Positions 1-12,712 are shown, counted from the first letter of the stretch. The stretch: DNA of 64,000 nt from Datura wrightii (GCA_035772735.1 JASDFA010000018.1:63146001-63210000), one strand, 5' to 3'. Made by a program: numbers and translations. Notes: generated from the sequence alone by a model not told the origin.

Positions 1-219
1 ATTCAAATCAGGCTGAACCAAAACCTGTTCAAAATTCAAGTGAAAAAATCCTTTTCTCGCATTATTGGATCAACATTTGCAAAACTGTTTATTCTGTCCT
101 GCATTGAAAAAGAGAACAACAAAAGATCAAAAAAGGACTTCGCTTCTTCTGATGAAGAGCATAACTTGTTAAAGCTCAAACAAAAGCTGGAGCCACCAAC
201 TCCAGCGAAGAAAAAATAA
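1..219 (+). CDS. Possible C-terminal end of a host gene, product unknown
   Basis: Frame 1 is open from the first base to a TAA at 217-219 (72 codons) and is not part of any repeat I can recognise. The predicted tail is rich in lysine and charged residues, with an acidic patch (SSDEEH) and a KKK end, like the C-terminus of a nuclear protein. It is followed by AT-rich sequence with an AATAAA at 571-576, which could be a 3' untranslated region. I do not recognise the protein. An intron could lie inside this stretch, and an open frame of this length can arise by chance, so this is a candidate only. If real, retrotransposon A1 sits about 470 bp beyond its stop codon. Confidence 0.3.
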   Translation: MQIRLNQNLFKIQVKKSFSRIIGSTFAKLFILSCIEKENNKRSKKDFASSDEEHNLLKLKQKLEPPTPAKKK

Positions 220-684
220 AGGTCATCAAAAAATTCACTTTTGCACTTCAATTTAATAACCATTGTTTTCCTTTTGACCTTCAAATGTGTTGCCCTATTT
301 CATACTTTAAGTTACATGCATATGCAGGTTAACCAACTTCCTTTTGCAATCACTTTTGGCTTTTTTGGTGGAACAAAGGTAATTCATATAAAAGCTGTTT
401 ACCTTTACCTAAGTTCCAATAAAAGATTTAATAAATGTGTGAGTAAAATAACATGTGCTTATTATACCCAGAAGCGGACTATTAAATTGTACATATTGCT
501 TAATTTAATTATTGAGGATTTAATAAAAGTTCATCCCTAAAATGGAATCGCTTAATGATACAATGAATGAAATAAACTTCCTCTTCTCCTTTGAGTACAT
601 ATAGTCTAATATCATCTACTTGGCTGACCTAATCTTTACATTCTACTTTTTTTTAAATCAATGTCCTTTCTATTGTGCTTCATT
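220..684. other. AT-rich host sequence, possible 3' UTR and downstream flank
   Basis: No convincing coding frame. It holds an AATAAA at 571-576 that could be a poly(A) signal for the open frame ending at 219. It ends at the target-site duplication of element A1. Confidence 0.4.
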
Positions 685-689
685 TATGC
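685..689. repeat. Target-site duplication TATGC of A1, left copy
   Basis: TATGC stands directly before the TGTCACGCC start of A1 and again at 8277-8281 directly after its other end. This fixes both borders of the insertion. Confidence 0.9.
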
Positions 690-3025
690 TGTCACGCCCC
701 GCCTTGGGGGGTATGACTGGCACCTGGTGCCCTACTAGGACCTGAACTGCTAGACTACTGAGCCTGAGCACATCTAGTGCCTGGCTGGCTCTAACTCAGA
801 TTTCTGGAAACAAAGGGCTATATAACGGCTGTAAACACAGCCTCCGACCAGCTGGGCCTATAGCCACCTGTACCTGTAACAACAGCTAACCAGAAACATA
901 TCACTATAAGGAAGCCTATGCGGGCCGACAAGGCCACCATGCTGTCTAGTTATCTGTAACTCAACAATGGAATACTGAATAACTATGTGATCGGCAAGGT
1001 CACCACTACTGACTGGATAAGGCCTCACACGGCCAACATAAACTGAAATGCTAAACAACTACAACAAGCTGCACGGCCTCACACGACCGGCTCAACTGAT
1101 CACAGGGAATTATATACAAACTGCAAGCCTCTAAGAATACTGATAAAATGGTCGGGACAGGGCCCCGACCTACCCGTACTATACAACAAAAGGAAATGAT
1201 ATAAACCTCTGAAATATCAAGCTCCGGATGACAGGAGCTGATGACTCTGCGCTGGCTAGGATTACAAGGGATCGCCTCCTCGTCTATGAGTACCTGCAGG
1301 CAAGTAATGCAGCGCCCCAAATGGGCGTCAGTACCGCTGGTACTGAGTATGTAAAACAATAACTGAAAGAAATATCTGAAAACAACAATACAACTGATGG
1401 AACTGAAATAGGAAGGAATAGACTACACTGATTGAAAATGTAAAGCTAAGCCTACTCTTAAACATGCTGGGAGGAGTAGGAGTCATACCTGGAGATGTAT
1501 CGCTCTACTGTCGATCTACTCGTATCTAGTGTAACATGGCATAACACAACATAACATAGCATAGCACACACAAACCTTACCCAGCCCCCATAAGTCGGGA
1601 AGTACAATCAACACGCAATCTATACCCCTACCCCAGTCGTCCCATCTCCTATAATAACTATAAGCATCCTGCCGATCCCCTAGGTATGCACTTGGGCTCG
1701 CTAAGCCCCTGACTATAACTGTACCTAAGTCCGGAGGACTCCTGAATCAATACCCCGGGCGTACCCGCTCGACGGGGGTGTATAAGGGCCGACCAAGGAA
1801 CAATATGGGGAAAACCGGCATCCCATCTTCGTCCCCTGTGGGATGGCATGCCACTCCGTAGATGATGTATCCTCGCCCTTTGGCGGACGAGTCGATACAA
1901 CTATTAACCCTGGGGCGGTCATGAATGCTAGGTAATCCAACCCCAAGACAATACAGTGGTCTCAACTAGTAATACTATCTGCAAATACCACATGCTGAAG
2001 CTAGTGATGATAATGCATCTGCACATACTATATGCTGACTAGTGATAGTGATATGTATGTGTTCAATATATGCTGAGACTGATAATGGTATATATATATA
2101 ATCTTCTGTCATACTGTCTTGAGTCTAATGTTGAACAAGATATAGTTTTTCTGCTGGAAATCATGCTGTATAACTGAGTTCTTATAGTAACATGATTTAC
2201 TATTTCTAACATGCTTTCTAAACTTCATTCTAATCTACCAATCTACTTCTGAGATACCTTACAGATACTTATATTGCTTTACTGAGTTTCAACTGAATAC
2301 GATAATATCCTAACATACTTTACTAAATCACATACTGGACATGCTGTACAGTTCCTAACACTTGTATTAGAATTTATAACGTGCTAGCAAGTTTCACGCT
2401 AGACATAACATGATGCTTCCAATATGGTACCAATATTCATAATAAACATAACACACGGCTTCTGAACATTCTACTGGCCTTTAAACTATTTTACTATACC
2501 GAGACTACTAACTTGCCGAGGAAACTAGCTTTACATACCTTCGCTTCTGATTTCCCGACTAAATGGCGTAGCTCGGTCAGTATTTCAGCTATTTCTCCCA
2601 ACTCCATTCATATATATGTCAATCAGTACTAAATAAAACTTTATTCTGAAGGACGACATCACTTTCGATACAATTATAGCCTGAACTTAGGCTTATCGAA
2701 AGACGGTCGAAAACTCGCTATTTTCCATAAGTCCAGAAGGGAGAAGTATTCACTTCACAACTAGGAACACATAGACACTAGTTTGGAGCAATTCCACTTA
2801 CCTTAGTCCGGTAGCTCGACGATTCGTCGGCCGTATTTTGCGAAACAAAATTCGTAGGAATGCTCTCTGCTGCTAAATACCTCGGTACCTGAGGTTAATT
2901 TGAGTTTAGACTACGTTTGGCAGCGTAATCGAACGATTATATCTTCACCCTCTTCGTCTCTCTCTGTTTGCTGTGTTTTTCTGGAAATTATAATGAATGA
3001 ACTTAAACTAAAACCGAAGTGGGGC

Positions 3026-3033
3026 TTTATATA
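3026..3033 (-). promoter_or_regulatory. TATA box of A1 3' LTR
   Basis: Minus-strand TATATAAA directly followed by GCCCC. The same word occurs at the same place in the other A-family LTRs (8042-8049 minus, 13210-13217 plus), just downstream of the GC-rich module. Confidence 0.6.
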
Positions 3034-3051
3034 CTTGGGCCTGGACAGGCC

Positions 3052-3138
3052 CAACGTGTCACAGAGCCAACGCGGAGGCTCCACCTCCGTGACACGTTGC
3101 CATCGCGGAGGGGCTCTGCCTTGGCTCCTTCCGTGATG
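3052..3138 (-). promoter_or_regulatory. GC-rich promoter-proximal module in A1 3' LTR
   Basis: A GC island in an AT-rich LTR, built from words such as GTGTCACGGAGG, CCTCCGCG and GTGACACGTTG on the sense strand, ending about 20 bp before the TATA box. The same words occur in the Athila-like E LTRs. Function unknown; an enhancer role is inference. Confidence 0.55.
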
Positions 3139-3519
3139 GTTCGATAGGCTATCCGTGCGATCCTTTTTCAAGCCTTTCTCTAGCACATATGGCTTTCAAA
3201 TATGCTTAATCACCGTGCGAATAGGCCATCTAGGTGTCGGAAATCTTACGGGGTATAACATTCTCTCCCCTTAAGAACATTCGTCCTCGAATGGAAACTG
3301 CTATCTAGAGGACTTCTCAACTTGTTTAGAAAAATTTTGGCAGAGCCTCCCCTATAATATGGACTATACCAAAAACTTGAAACACAGAAAAGTCCAATAC
3401 AGGTACTGCACACAATACTTTAGGATTCACTGGATAGCTAAGCATCAATCTTTCTCATTTATTCATACACAACTATAAGGTATTGCATAAGTAATAATAC
3501 AGACATACCTGTCGCCTAA

Positions 3520-5600
3520 CTAGGCTTGGAATAAGTGAGTATATCTGGTCTTCATGTCTTCCTACGCCTCCCAACGCATCTCTTCTCGGTTCCTGTTACG
3601 CCACAATACTTTGACAGACGCAATATCTTTAGTCCTCAATCTGCGAATCTGTCTGTCTGGGATAGCTACTGGAACCTCTTCATAGGCTAGCTTTCCTGTA
3701 ACCTAGATATCTTGGACTGGGACTGCTCTGGATGGGTCTCCTAAACATTTCCTCAGCATAGACACGTGAATGACCGGATGAACGGATTCTAGCTCTGGAG
3801 GCAAGTTCAACTCATATGCCACTTGGCCGATTCTTCGACGAATCTGATAAGGCCCAACAAATCTTGGACTGAGCTTACCTTTCTTGCCAAATCTCATCAC
3901 CCCTTTCATCGGGGACACTTTCAAAAATACCCAATCATTCACATCGAATTCCAAGTTTCTGCGTCTCACATCTGCATATGATTTCTGGCAGCTCTGTGCA
4001 GTCAGTAAGCGTTCTCGGATAAGCTTTACCTTTTCCTTTGACTGTTAAACAATGTCTGGCCCAACCAACGCTGATTCTCCTATTTCAAACAAACCAATTG
4101 ACGATCTGCATTTTCGCCCGTATAATGCCTCGAAAGGCGCCATCTGGATGGCTGAGTGATAACTGTTATTATAAGCAAATTCAATTAACGGCAAATGCTC
4201 ATCCCAGCTACCTCCAAAATCTGGCACACACGCTCGTAGCATGTCCTCGAGCGTCCGAATAGTGCGCTCAGCCTGTCCATCTGTCTGAGGGTGAAATGCT
4301 GTGTTCAAATTAATCTGCGTCCCCAGACCTCTCTGAAATGACTGCCAAAATCTAGCCGTAAACTGTGCTCCTCTATCAGAGATAATAGATACTGGAACAT
4401 CGTGTAATCTAACTATTTGTCTGATATACAATTCGGCGTAATCTTCGACAGAGAAAGTAGCTTTTACTGGCAGGAAATGGGCTGATTTCGTCAGTCTGTC
4501 AACAATTACCCAGATTGAATCATGCCTATGCCTGGTACGGGGTAATCCTGCTACAAATTCCATGTTTACTACTTCCCACTTCCAAAGAGACACAGCTATG
4601 TCCTGAGTCAAACCACCTGGTTTCTGGTGTTCCGCTTTTACCTGTTGGCAGTTAGGACACCGGGATACAAATTCGGCAATTTCTCTTTTCATTTCTGGCC
4701 ACCAATAAGTCTCCTTGATATCATGGTACATTTTCGTCGCGCCTGGGTGGAGAGAATAGCGGGCGTAATGCACCTCGCTCATAATCTGCTGGTGAAACCC
4801 CAAAATATCTGGAACACAAATGCGCCTTTACATCACAAAACTTCATCCCTGGTTATCTGAAAATATGTCACCTCTCCTTGCTGAACCTTGTGTTCAAGTT
4901 GAACCCGGCTAGGATCTCCATACTGCCATTCCTTTACTTCCACCACTAAAGACAACACTGCGACATTCTGTATTACCGCTCTGTTGTCCTTTATTTCTGC
5001 TATATGAATGGCTAAACCGGCTAACTGGTGTAATTCTTGGGCCAATTCTCGCTGTTCAGGCTGCAAGTATTCCAACTCCCCATAGATTTACGGCTAAGGG
5101 CATCTGCTACCACATTAGCCCTTCCTGGGTGATACAAAATATTCGCTCTTTAAGGCATAAACTACTGCAGCTAACTCCAGGTCATGGGTAAGATAATTCT
5201 TTTCATGTTTCTTCAACTGCCTGAAAGCATAAGCTATTACTTTACCATGCTGCATCAACCCTCTGTACCTTCTGGCGATACTAACACTGGGGCTGATGTT
5301 AACATGTCTTTTAACTCCTGGAAGTTCTGCTCACACGCTTCAGTCTGCTGGAACTTTGCTGCCTTCTGTGTCAATTTAGTCAGAGGTGCTGCTAAGGTGG
5401 AAAATCCTTCCACAAACCCTCTGTAGTACCCGGCTAACCGCAGGGATTGCGTACTTCGATCGAAGTGGTAGGTCTGGGCTATGTCTTCACTGCTTTGATT
5501 TTCTGTGTATCTACCTGTACACCAGCCTCCGACACAATGTGACCAAAAAGGCTACTGAACTCAGCCAATATTCACATTTAGAAAAATTGACATATAACTG
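3520..5600 (-). pseudogene. pol: A1 pol remnant: RT tail, RNase H remnant, integrase, chromodomain
   Basis: Reading the minus strand from the right: end of reverse transcriptase (about 5600-5440), a shortened RNase H with an internal deletion and a linker (to about 4833), then the integrase HHCC zinc finger (H-x6-H then CPNC) and catalytic core (4803-4045, one open stretch of 252 codons). The chromodomain-like tail (WRNRNREEM then WEA) ends at the stop at 3520-3522. The first acidic residue of the integrase DDE triad is changed: codon 4558-4560 reads Glu where A3 has Asp (NMEF versus NMDF). The second and third acidic residues (SDRGAQF, DGQAER) remain. Stops interrupt the frame at 4045 and elsewhere. 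Non-functional. Confidence 0.88.
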
Positions 5601-5800
5601 ACGGTCATACTGGTTTATTATATCGGAGAATCTGACAAGTAATCTACCGGTATAGCTAGAGCTTATCTGGCCTTCTAGCCGCATGCTAAGGCTACTTGTA
5701 GCTTAGGTAACCTGAACGACTATCTGCACACCATGTGCCCGTATCTGATCAGAGAATCCTGACAATGATCATGATCTCTAATAGTCTGGCTGACTAACCT
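5601..5800. other. Unassigned internal sequence of A1 next to a deletion junction
   Basis: About 200 bp between the RT remnant and the truncated LTR. I see no gag, PBS or coding frame in it. It lies where most of the internal domain should be and is probably a leftover of the deletion event. Confidence 0.5.
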
Positions 5801-8276
5801 TGGCTCTAACTCAGATTTCTGGAAACAAAGGGCTATATAACGGCTGTAAACACAGCCTCCGGCCAGCTGGGCCTATAGCCACCTGTACTTGTAACAACAA
5901 CTAACCAGAAACATATCACTATAAGGAAGCCTATGCGGGCCGACAAGGCCACCATGCTGTCTAGTTATCTGTAACTCAACAATGGAATACTGAATAACTA
6001 CGTGACCAGCAAGGTCACCACTACTGACTGGATAAGGCCTCACACGGCCAACATAAACTGAAATGCTAAACAACTATAACAAGCTGCATGGCCTCACACG
6101 ACTGGCTCAACTGACCACAGGGAATTATATACAAACTGCAAGCCTCTAAGAATACTGATAAAATGGTCGGGACAGGGCCCCGACCTACCCGTACTGTACA
6201 ACAAAAGGAAATGATATAAACCTCTGAAATATCAAGCTCCGGATGACAGGAGCTGATGACTCTGCCCTAGCTAGGATTACGAGGGATCGCCTCCTCGTCT
6301 ATGAGTACCTGCAGGCAAGTAATGCAGCGCCCCAAATGGGCGTCAGTATCGCTGGTACTGAGTATGTAAAACAATAACTGAAAGAAATATCTGAAAACAA
6401 CAATACAACTGATGGAACTGAAATAGGAAGGAATAGACTACACTGATTGAAAATGTAAAGCTAAGCCTACTCTTAACCATGTTGGGAGGAGTAGGAGTCA
6501 TACCTGGAGATGTATCTCTCTACTGTCGATCTACTTGTATCTAGTGTAACATGGCATAACACAACATAACATACCATAGCACACACAAACCTTACCCGGC
6601 CCCCATAAGCCGGGAGGTACAATCAACATGCAATCTATACCCCTACCCCAGTCGTCCCATCTCCTATAATAACTATAAGCATCCTGCCGATCCCCTAGGT
6701 ATGCACTTGGGCTCGCTGAGCCCCTGACTATAACTATACCTGAGTCCGGAGGACTCCTGAATCAATACCCCGGGTGTACCCGCTCGACCGGTGTGTATAA
6801 GGGCCGACCAAGGCATAATATGGGAAAAACTGGCATCCCATCTTCGTCCCCTGTGGGATGGCATGCCACTCCGTAGAGTGACGTATCCTCGCCCTCTGGC
6901 GGATGAGTCGATACAGCTATTAACCCTGGGGCAGTCATGAATGCTAGGTAATCCAACCCCAAGACAATATAGTGGTCTCAACTAGTAATACTATCTGCAA
7001 ATACCACATGCTGAAGCTAGTGATGATAATGCATCTGCACATACTATATGCTGACTAGTGATAGTGATATGTATGTGTTCAATATATGCTTAGTCTGATA
7101 ATTGTATATCTATATAATCTTCTGTCATACTGTGCTGAGTCTAATGTTGAAAAAGATATAGTTTTTCTGCTGGAAATCATGCTGTATAACTGAGTTCTTA
7201 TAGTAACATGATTTACTATTTCTAACATGCTTTCTGAACTTCATTCTAATCTACCAATCTACTTCTGAGATACCTTACAGATACTTATATTGCTTTACTG
7301 AGTTTCAACTGAATACGATAATATCCTAACATACTTTACTAAATCACATACTGGGCATGCTGTACAGTTCCTAACACTTGTATTAGAATTTATAACGTGC
7401 TAGCAAGTTTCACGCTAGACATAACATGATGCTTCCAATATGGTACCAATATTCATAATAAACATAACACACGGCTTCTGAACATTCCACTGGCCTTTAA
7501 ACTATTTTACTATACCGAGACTACTAACTTGCCGAGGAAACTAGCTTTACATACCTTCGCTTCTGATTTCCCGACTAACTGGCGTAGCTCGGTCAGTATT
7601 TCAACTATTTCTCCCAACTGCATTCATATATATGTCAATCATTATTAAATAAAACTTTATTCTGAAGGACGACATCACTTTCGATACAATTATAGCCTAA
7701 ACTTAGGCTTATCGAAAGACGGTCGAAAATTCGCTATTTTCCATAAGTCCAGAAGGGAGAAGTATTCACCTCACAGCTAGGAACACATAGACACTAGTTT
7801 GGAGCGATTCCACTTACCTTAGTCCGGTATCTCGAAGATTCGTCGGCCGTATTTCGCGAAACAAAATTCGTAGGAATGCTCTCTGCTGCTAAATACCTCG
7901 GTACCTGAGGTTAATTTGAGTTTAGACTACGTTTGGCAGCGTAATCGAACAATTATATCTTCACCCTCTTTGTCTCTCTCTGTTTGCTGTGTTTTTCTGG
8001 AAATTATAATGAATGAACTTAAATTAAAACCGAAGTGGGGCTTTATATACTTGGGCCTGGACAGGCCCAACGTGTTACGGAGCCAACGCGGAGGCTCTAC
8101 CTCCGTGACACGTTGCCATCGCGGAGGGGCTCTGCCTTGGCTCCTTCCGCGATGGTTTGACAGGCTATCCGTCCGATCCTTTTCCGGGCCTTTCTCTAGC
8201 ACGTATGGCTTTCAAATATGCGTAATCACCGTGCGAATAGGCCATCTAGGTGTCGAAAATCTTACGGGGTATAACA
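5801..8276 (-). repeat. A1 5' LTR, lacking its last 96 bases
   Basis: Matches 786-3260 nearly base for base, but the part equivalent to 690-785 is missing. The sense 3' end of this LTR and the adjoining PBS were therefore lost. The right end TGTTATACCCC is intact and abuts the TSD. Confidence 0.9.
8042..8049 (-). promoter_or_regulatory. TATA box of A1 5' LTR
   Basis: Minus-strand TATATAAA, the counterpart of 3026-3033. The GC-rich module lies beside it at 8068-8154. Confidence 0.6.
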
Positions 8277-8281
8277 TATGC
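8277..8281. repeat. Target-site duplication TATGC of A1, right copy
   Basis: Identical to 685-689, so the host sequence continues across A1 from 684 to 8282. Confidence 0.9.
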
Positions 8282-10798
8282 ATTGCTAATTAGTTTATAA
8301 ATTATGCAACAATTTTTAGCCTTTCACGTTGGTACGAATTATATAAGATCAATTGCATTTCTTGAGCTTCCTTCCTTAGGAATGAATGAAATATCACCGC
8401 TTCATCAGAATACGTTCTGCTTCTGGGTTTTCTTTACTTTATCCTTGCCTTCATTTGCTTCTTCCATTGTTGGTCTACTTCAATTCATATTAGTTGAGTG
8501 GTAAATCTATTACAATTGCTTTGCGTTGCCTAATGGTGTTGTCATTGTCTGCTTGCGCTCAGAGAGACTTTTCAAATCTTTTAGTAATTACAGAGACACA
8601 ACAATGGGGAATCTAATTGTCCTAATTTTTGTTATTCTCTGTGCTACAAATCTTTTGTGTAATTTTTTCCCCTTTTGGTTTTTCCTTTTTTTTTTGTTGA
8701 AAAAGTAAATGATTCATTAAAGGCATCAAGAAGATGCAAGAAAGATATGCTAAAACTAAGGAGCTAACAAAATTCAAAAAAAAAGTCCATGGAATCTCCC
8801 ATTTTGTTTCTTCCTAAAAGCTAGGTCTTTCTTTTTGACTTTACACTTTCAATTTCTATTTGCTTTTTGCTGGTTTGCAGAATAAAATAGCAACATATCA
8901 CAAAATGGATTATAGCTATCAGTGACATATGCTTAACAATTGTCTTGATTGTAATTAATTAGACAATATATTTATTTAGAAAAATGAATAATTAGTGAAA
9001 AACTGTATAATAGTAGTATGTTAATGACATATTACTTATTCTGCTCTTTCTGGAATTGTTGTTTCTGTTGGATTTTTTTGGTAACTTTAGCTTGGTGCAA
9101 TTTTGGTTCAATTACTAAAGACACTAAATTATACAGACCCAATTATATAGGTATGTTGTTTTTGCGATTAGTAGAACAAAGATATTTGTCTGGTTTGACC
9201 TTTATTTTTTGAACAATATATATAATTGTTCTGCTCTTTGTTCTCATGTTATTTCTGCTCAATCTCATTTGGTTAGGATTTAAACAATGATGTTCTCTTT
9301 TCAGTCTATTTTGGATTTGGTATTTTATCTCATGCACATATTTTTAAAAATAAACTGGAAAGAGGACAGGCATTTGATAGTTTTCATTCATCATCCATTC
9401 CCTGACCATGACCCAGAGGTTGTAAGGTGTTTCATTAGGAATTGAACGTTAATTTTTCGTGTTTAAAGTTTGAAAGACATCCTATGACCTAAAACTTTTT
9501 CTCTGTGTTATAAGATAGATACTGATATCATTTAGTGCAAGTTAAACTCAGCCTTCTTTTATCCCATTTTCGAAGTTCTAATTTGCGAATTAAAATGCCT
9601 TTCACATATAGTCAATTTTTTCTATCTCTTCAGCTCAAAGAAAACTTACTAATTTTACATTTCATAAACGTATTACAGCTTTTCATAGCAGCTGAAGCTT
9701 TTGATAGGTCTGGTTCTTTCTCTACTACACGAGGGATGAGTTAATACGACCAAGGTGATTTAGAAATTTTACATTTTTATGGATATTTTTGGTATTTTAC
9801 ACTTGCAGCTCTTTTATTGTCTCTTGATCACATGTGTTTATGCAACTGCCTTCCACCCTCTTTCTCATCATCAATTTCTGTCTCGCCTCTACTTATTGTA
9901 TGTATGATTTTATCATTAATATCTCCACTTCATTTTTCCTCTTATTTCAAATATGTTCAACAATCGTTTAATTTGTCAGAGATGATAATCAATGGCTGGA
10001 GTTTCCATTCATCTTTTATGGTGAGTTCTTCTTCTTCTTCTTCTTCTTCTTCTTCTTCTTCTTCTTTTTTTCTTCGTCTTCTTCTTCTTTTTCTTCTTCT
10101 TAATTTGTTTAGTCATTCACGTAACTCCTTATTAAATAGTGCAAATTCGTAACCCGTGGTAGGTAATACTAAATAAATACTATATGTATATACTTACTGT
10201 AATATTTATTTTAAAAAATTAAAGTGTTTAACTAAGTTTTTAGAGGGAAAAAAGTATTTACCATAGTAGCAAATGATATTTTTTAAAGATAAAAAGCCGA
10301 GCAATATTTAAAGAACTTGATAAAGATTAACCTCAATCTCGTACAATAAGATTATATTCATTATAATTAAGAGTCTTTAAGTAACTAGCTGGCTGAATTT
10401 ATTATACAGAAGAATTCAGGATGAAATTGAAGAAAGAAAATCCTATAAGATTGTATCAATTGTAACCTTTCATGATTATTTTATGCATGTGTTTTCTTTA
10501 TCAGTTGGAGTCTACTCTATTTTTAACTCTTTAAATTAAAGGAGCAATATTATCTAACACATTATTATTCTTTCCTTTTTTCAGTTAACACTCATGTCCT
10601 GACACAACATGTACTACGCACTTCATCTGTTTCGCTCAACGACTCTTGTAATAATTTGATAACTTTTAGTCTTTGTAGCAAATCTTATCAATATAGTACT
10701 TTCACTTTGTTCCGCACAATAAGAAACATGTATATTCATAGCTTGTTACTTAAAACTTTAATTGCTTCAATCAAACAATATTTGAAAATAGGCTATGA
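8282..10798. other. AT-rich host DNA without a recognisable gene
   Basis: Strongly AT-rich with many pyrimidine runs. Only short open frames of low complexity occur. It does not match the LTRs in the window and could be intergenic or intronic. A TTC microsatellite lies near 10025. It ends where the truncated A3 element begins inside an RNase H codon run. Confidence 0.6.
10025..10098 (+). repeat. TTC/CTT trinucleotide microsatellite
   Basis: More than a dozen uninterrupted TTC units followed by imperfect ones. The open frame through it is only a poly-serine artefact. Confidence 0.95.
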
Positions 10799-12712
10799 AT
10801 GATTTATTGTGACGCGTCAGGTGTTGGGTTAGGTTGTATGTTGATGTAGCATGGTAGAGTAATTGCATATGCTTCCAGACAGCTGAGGAAACATGAAAAG
10901 AGTTACCCCACCCACGACCTGGAATTGGCCGCAGTAATCCACGCCTTAAAGATGTGGAGGCATTACCTGTACGGCGTCCATGTTGATATTTACACAGATC
11001 ATAAGAGCCTACAGTACATTTTCACTCAGAGGGAGTTGAATCTGCGGCAACGCCGCTGGTTGGAGCTGTTAAAAGATTATGATGTGAATATTCTATACCA
11101 CCCCGGAAAAGCTAATGTTGTAGAAGATTCCCTGAGCCGTAAGTCAATGGGGAGTTTAGCGTATTTGCGACCTGAGAAGCAGAAGTTAGCCAAAGAAATT
11201 CATCAGTTAGCTGGTCTAGCCGTTCGAATAATGAAAACAGAAAATAATGGAGCAGTAATTCAGAATTCTGCGGTGTCATCATTAGTTATAGAGGTAAAAG
11301 AACGACAGTACGAGGATCTCGATTTAGTCCAGCTCAGAGATAGAATTCAGAAAGGTAAGGAGCCAGATTTTCAGATAACCGAGGATGATGTGCTACGCTG
11401 TAAGGGCCGCCTCTGTGTCCCGAATGTCTCAGGACTTCGTGGGTAGATCATGCACGAGGTACACTACGCTCGCTATTCCCTTCATCCAGGGGCGACGAAA
11501 ATGTACCACGACATGAGAGACATCTACTGGTGGCCAGGTATGAAAGTTGAGATAGCTGAATTTGTATCTAGATGTTCTAATTGTCAGTAGGTGAAAGCCG
11601 AGCACCATAAACCGGGTTGTTTGACGCAAGAGATAACGGTACCTATGTGGAAATGGGAAGCGATAAACATGGATTTTGTAACAGGGTTACCCCGTACTAG
11701 ACGCAGAAATGATTCCATTTGGGTAATAGTTGACAGACTGACAAAATTAGCTCATTTCCTGCCAGTGAGGACTACCTTCTCAGTTGAGGATTATGCCGAA
11801 TTATATATCAGAGAAATAGTCAGATTGCATGGAGTGCCGGTATCTATCATTTCAGATAGGGGAGCACAGTTTACAGCTAGATTCTGGCAGTCGTTTCAGA
11901 AAGGTTTGGGAACGCAGATTAACTTGAGCACAGCATTCCATCCTCAAACAGATGAGCAGGCTGAACGTACAATTCAGACGCTCGAAGATATGCTACGAGC
12001 GTGTGTGTTAGATTTTGGGGGTAGCTGGGATGAACATCTTTCGTTAATTGAATTTGCTTATAATAACAGCTACCATTCAGCTATTCAGATGGTGCCTTTT
12101 GAGGCATTATACGGGCAGAAGTGTAGATCGCCAGTGGGCTGGTTTGAAATAGGAGACTCAGCGTTAGTTGGCCCAGACATTGTTCGGCAGTCCGAGGAAA
12201 AGATAAAGCTTATCCGAGAACGTTTACTGACTGCTCAGAGCCGCCAGAAGTCTTATACTGATATGCGGCGCAGAAATCTAGAATTTTCGGTAAATGACTG
12301 GGTATATCTGAAAGTGTCCCCGATGAAAGGGGTAATGAGGTTTGGCAAGAAAGGAAAGCTTAGCCCAAGATTCATTGGGCCATATCAGATTCGGCGAAGA
12401 ATAGGCCGAGTTGCATACGAGTTGATCTTGCCTCCAGAGTTAGCATCTGTTCACCCAGTATTCCATGTTTCTATGTTAAGGAAGTTTGTAGGGGACCCTT
12501 ATACAGTGGTTCCGGTTCAAGATGTCCAGGTCACAGAAGAGTTAGCATATGAAGAGGTTCCCGTAGCTATCTTAGACAGACAGATTCGCAGGTTAAGGAC
12601 TAAAGATGTTGCATCTGTTAAAGTATTGTGGCGTAACAGGAATCGTGAGGAAATGACGTGGGAAGCGGAGGAAGATATGAAAACTAAATACCCTCACCTA
12701 TTTCAGGCCTAG
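10799..12712 (+). pseudogene. pol: A3 pol 3' half: RNase H, integrase, chromodomain
   Basis: A single frame runs from 10799 to TAG 12710-12712 with three in-frame stops (10847-10849, 11444-11446, 11588-11590). RNase H shows YCDAS, ELAAV and TDHKSLQY. Integrase shows the zinc finger (two His, then CSNC) and all three catalytic acids (NMDF, SDRGAQF, and the Glu in EQAER). A GPYQIRRR linker and a chromodomain-like tail (LWRNRNREEMTWEAEEDM) close the protein. The glycine after the Asp that precedes the catalytic Glu is changed (TDEQAER where A1 has TDGQAER). Comparison with A1 shows that two of the stops replace glutamine codons. Apart from these stops the frame is well kept, so decay is modest. 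Confidence 0.92.

Larger units (their letters stand above)
690..3260 (-). repeat. A1 3' LTR (complete, 2571 bp)
   Basis: On the minus strand it runs from TGTTATACCCCGTAAG (right end) to GGGGCGTGACA (left end). A purine tract lies just outside its right end at 3261-3272 (minus AAGGGGAGAGAA), as expected for the PPT. It contains the promoter-proximal GC-rich module (3052-3138), a TATA box (3026-3033) and the CAGTACC hairpin (1329-1345). Confidence 0.9.
690..8276 (-). mobile_element. A1: internally deleted Tekay/Del-type chromovirus LTR retrotransposon
   Basis: Two long near-identical repeats (690-3260 and 5801-8276) flank a decayed pol on the minus strand, with perfect 5-bp TSDs (TATGC). Integrase followed by a chromodomain-like C-terminus marks it as a Ty3-gypsy chromovirus. 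Gag, protease and most of reverse transcriptase are absent. The deletion also removed the last 96 bases of the sense 5' LTR together with the PBS. The element therefore could not be copied even with helper enzymes. In the first 250 or so comparable bases of the two LTRs I count about six differences, so the insertion is not very recent. Confidence 0.92.

Noticed and set aside
7916..8293. 125-residue frame at the edge of A1
   Set aside because: Within the LTR and opposite to the element's transcription; a similar frame occurs at 2900 only because the LTR is duplicated.
9817..10152. 111-residue frame with a serine run
   Set aside because: Driven by the TTC microsatellite; no conserved domain.
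10799..12712. Endogenous plant pararetrovirus
   Set aside because: The presence of integrase, chromodomain, PPT and LTR identifies a chromovirus retrotransposon.
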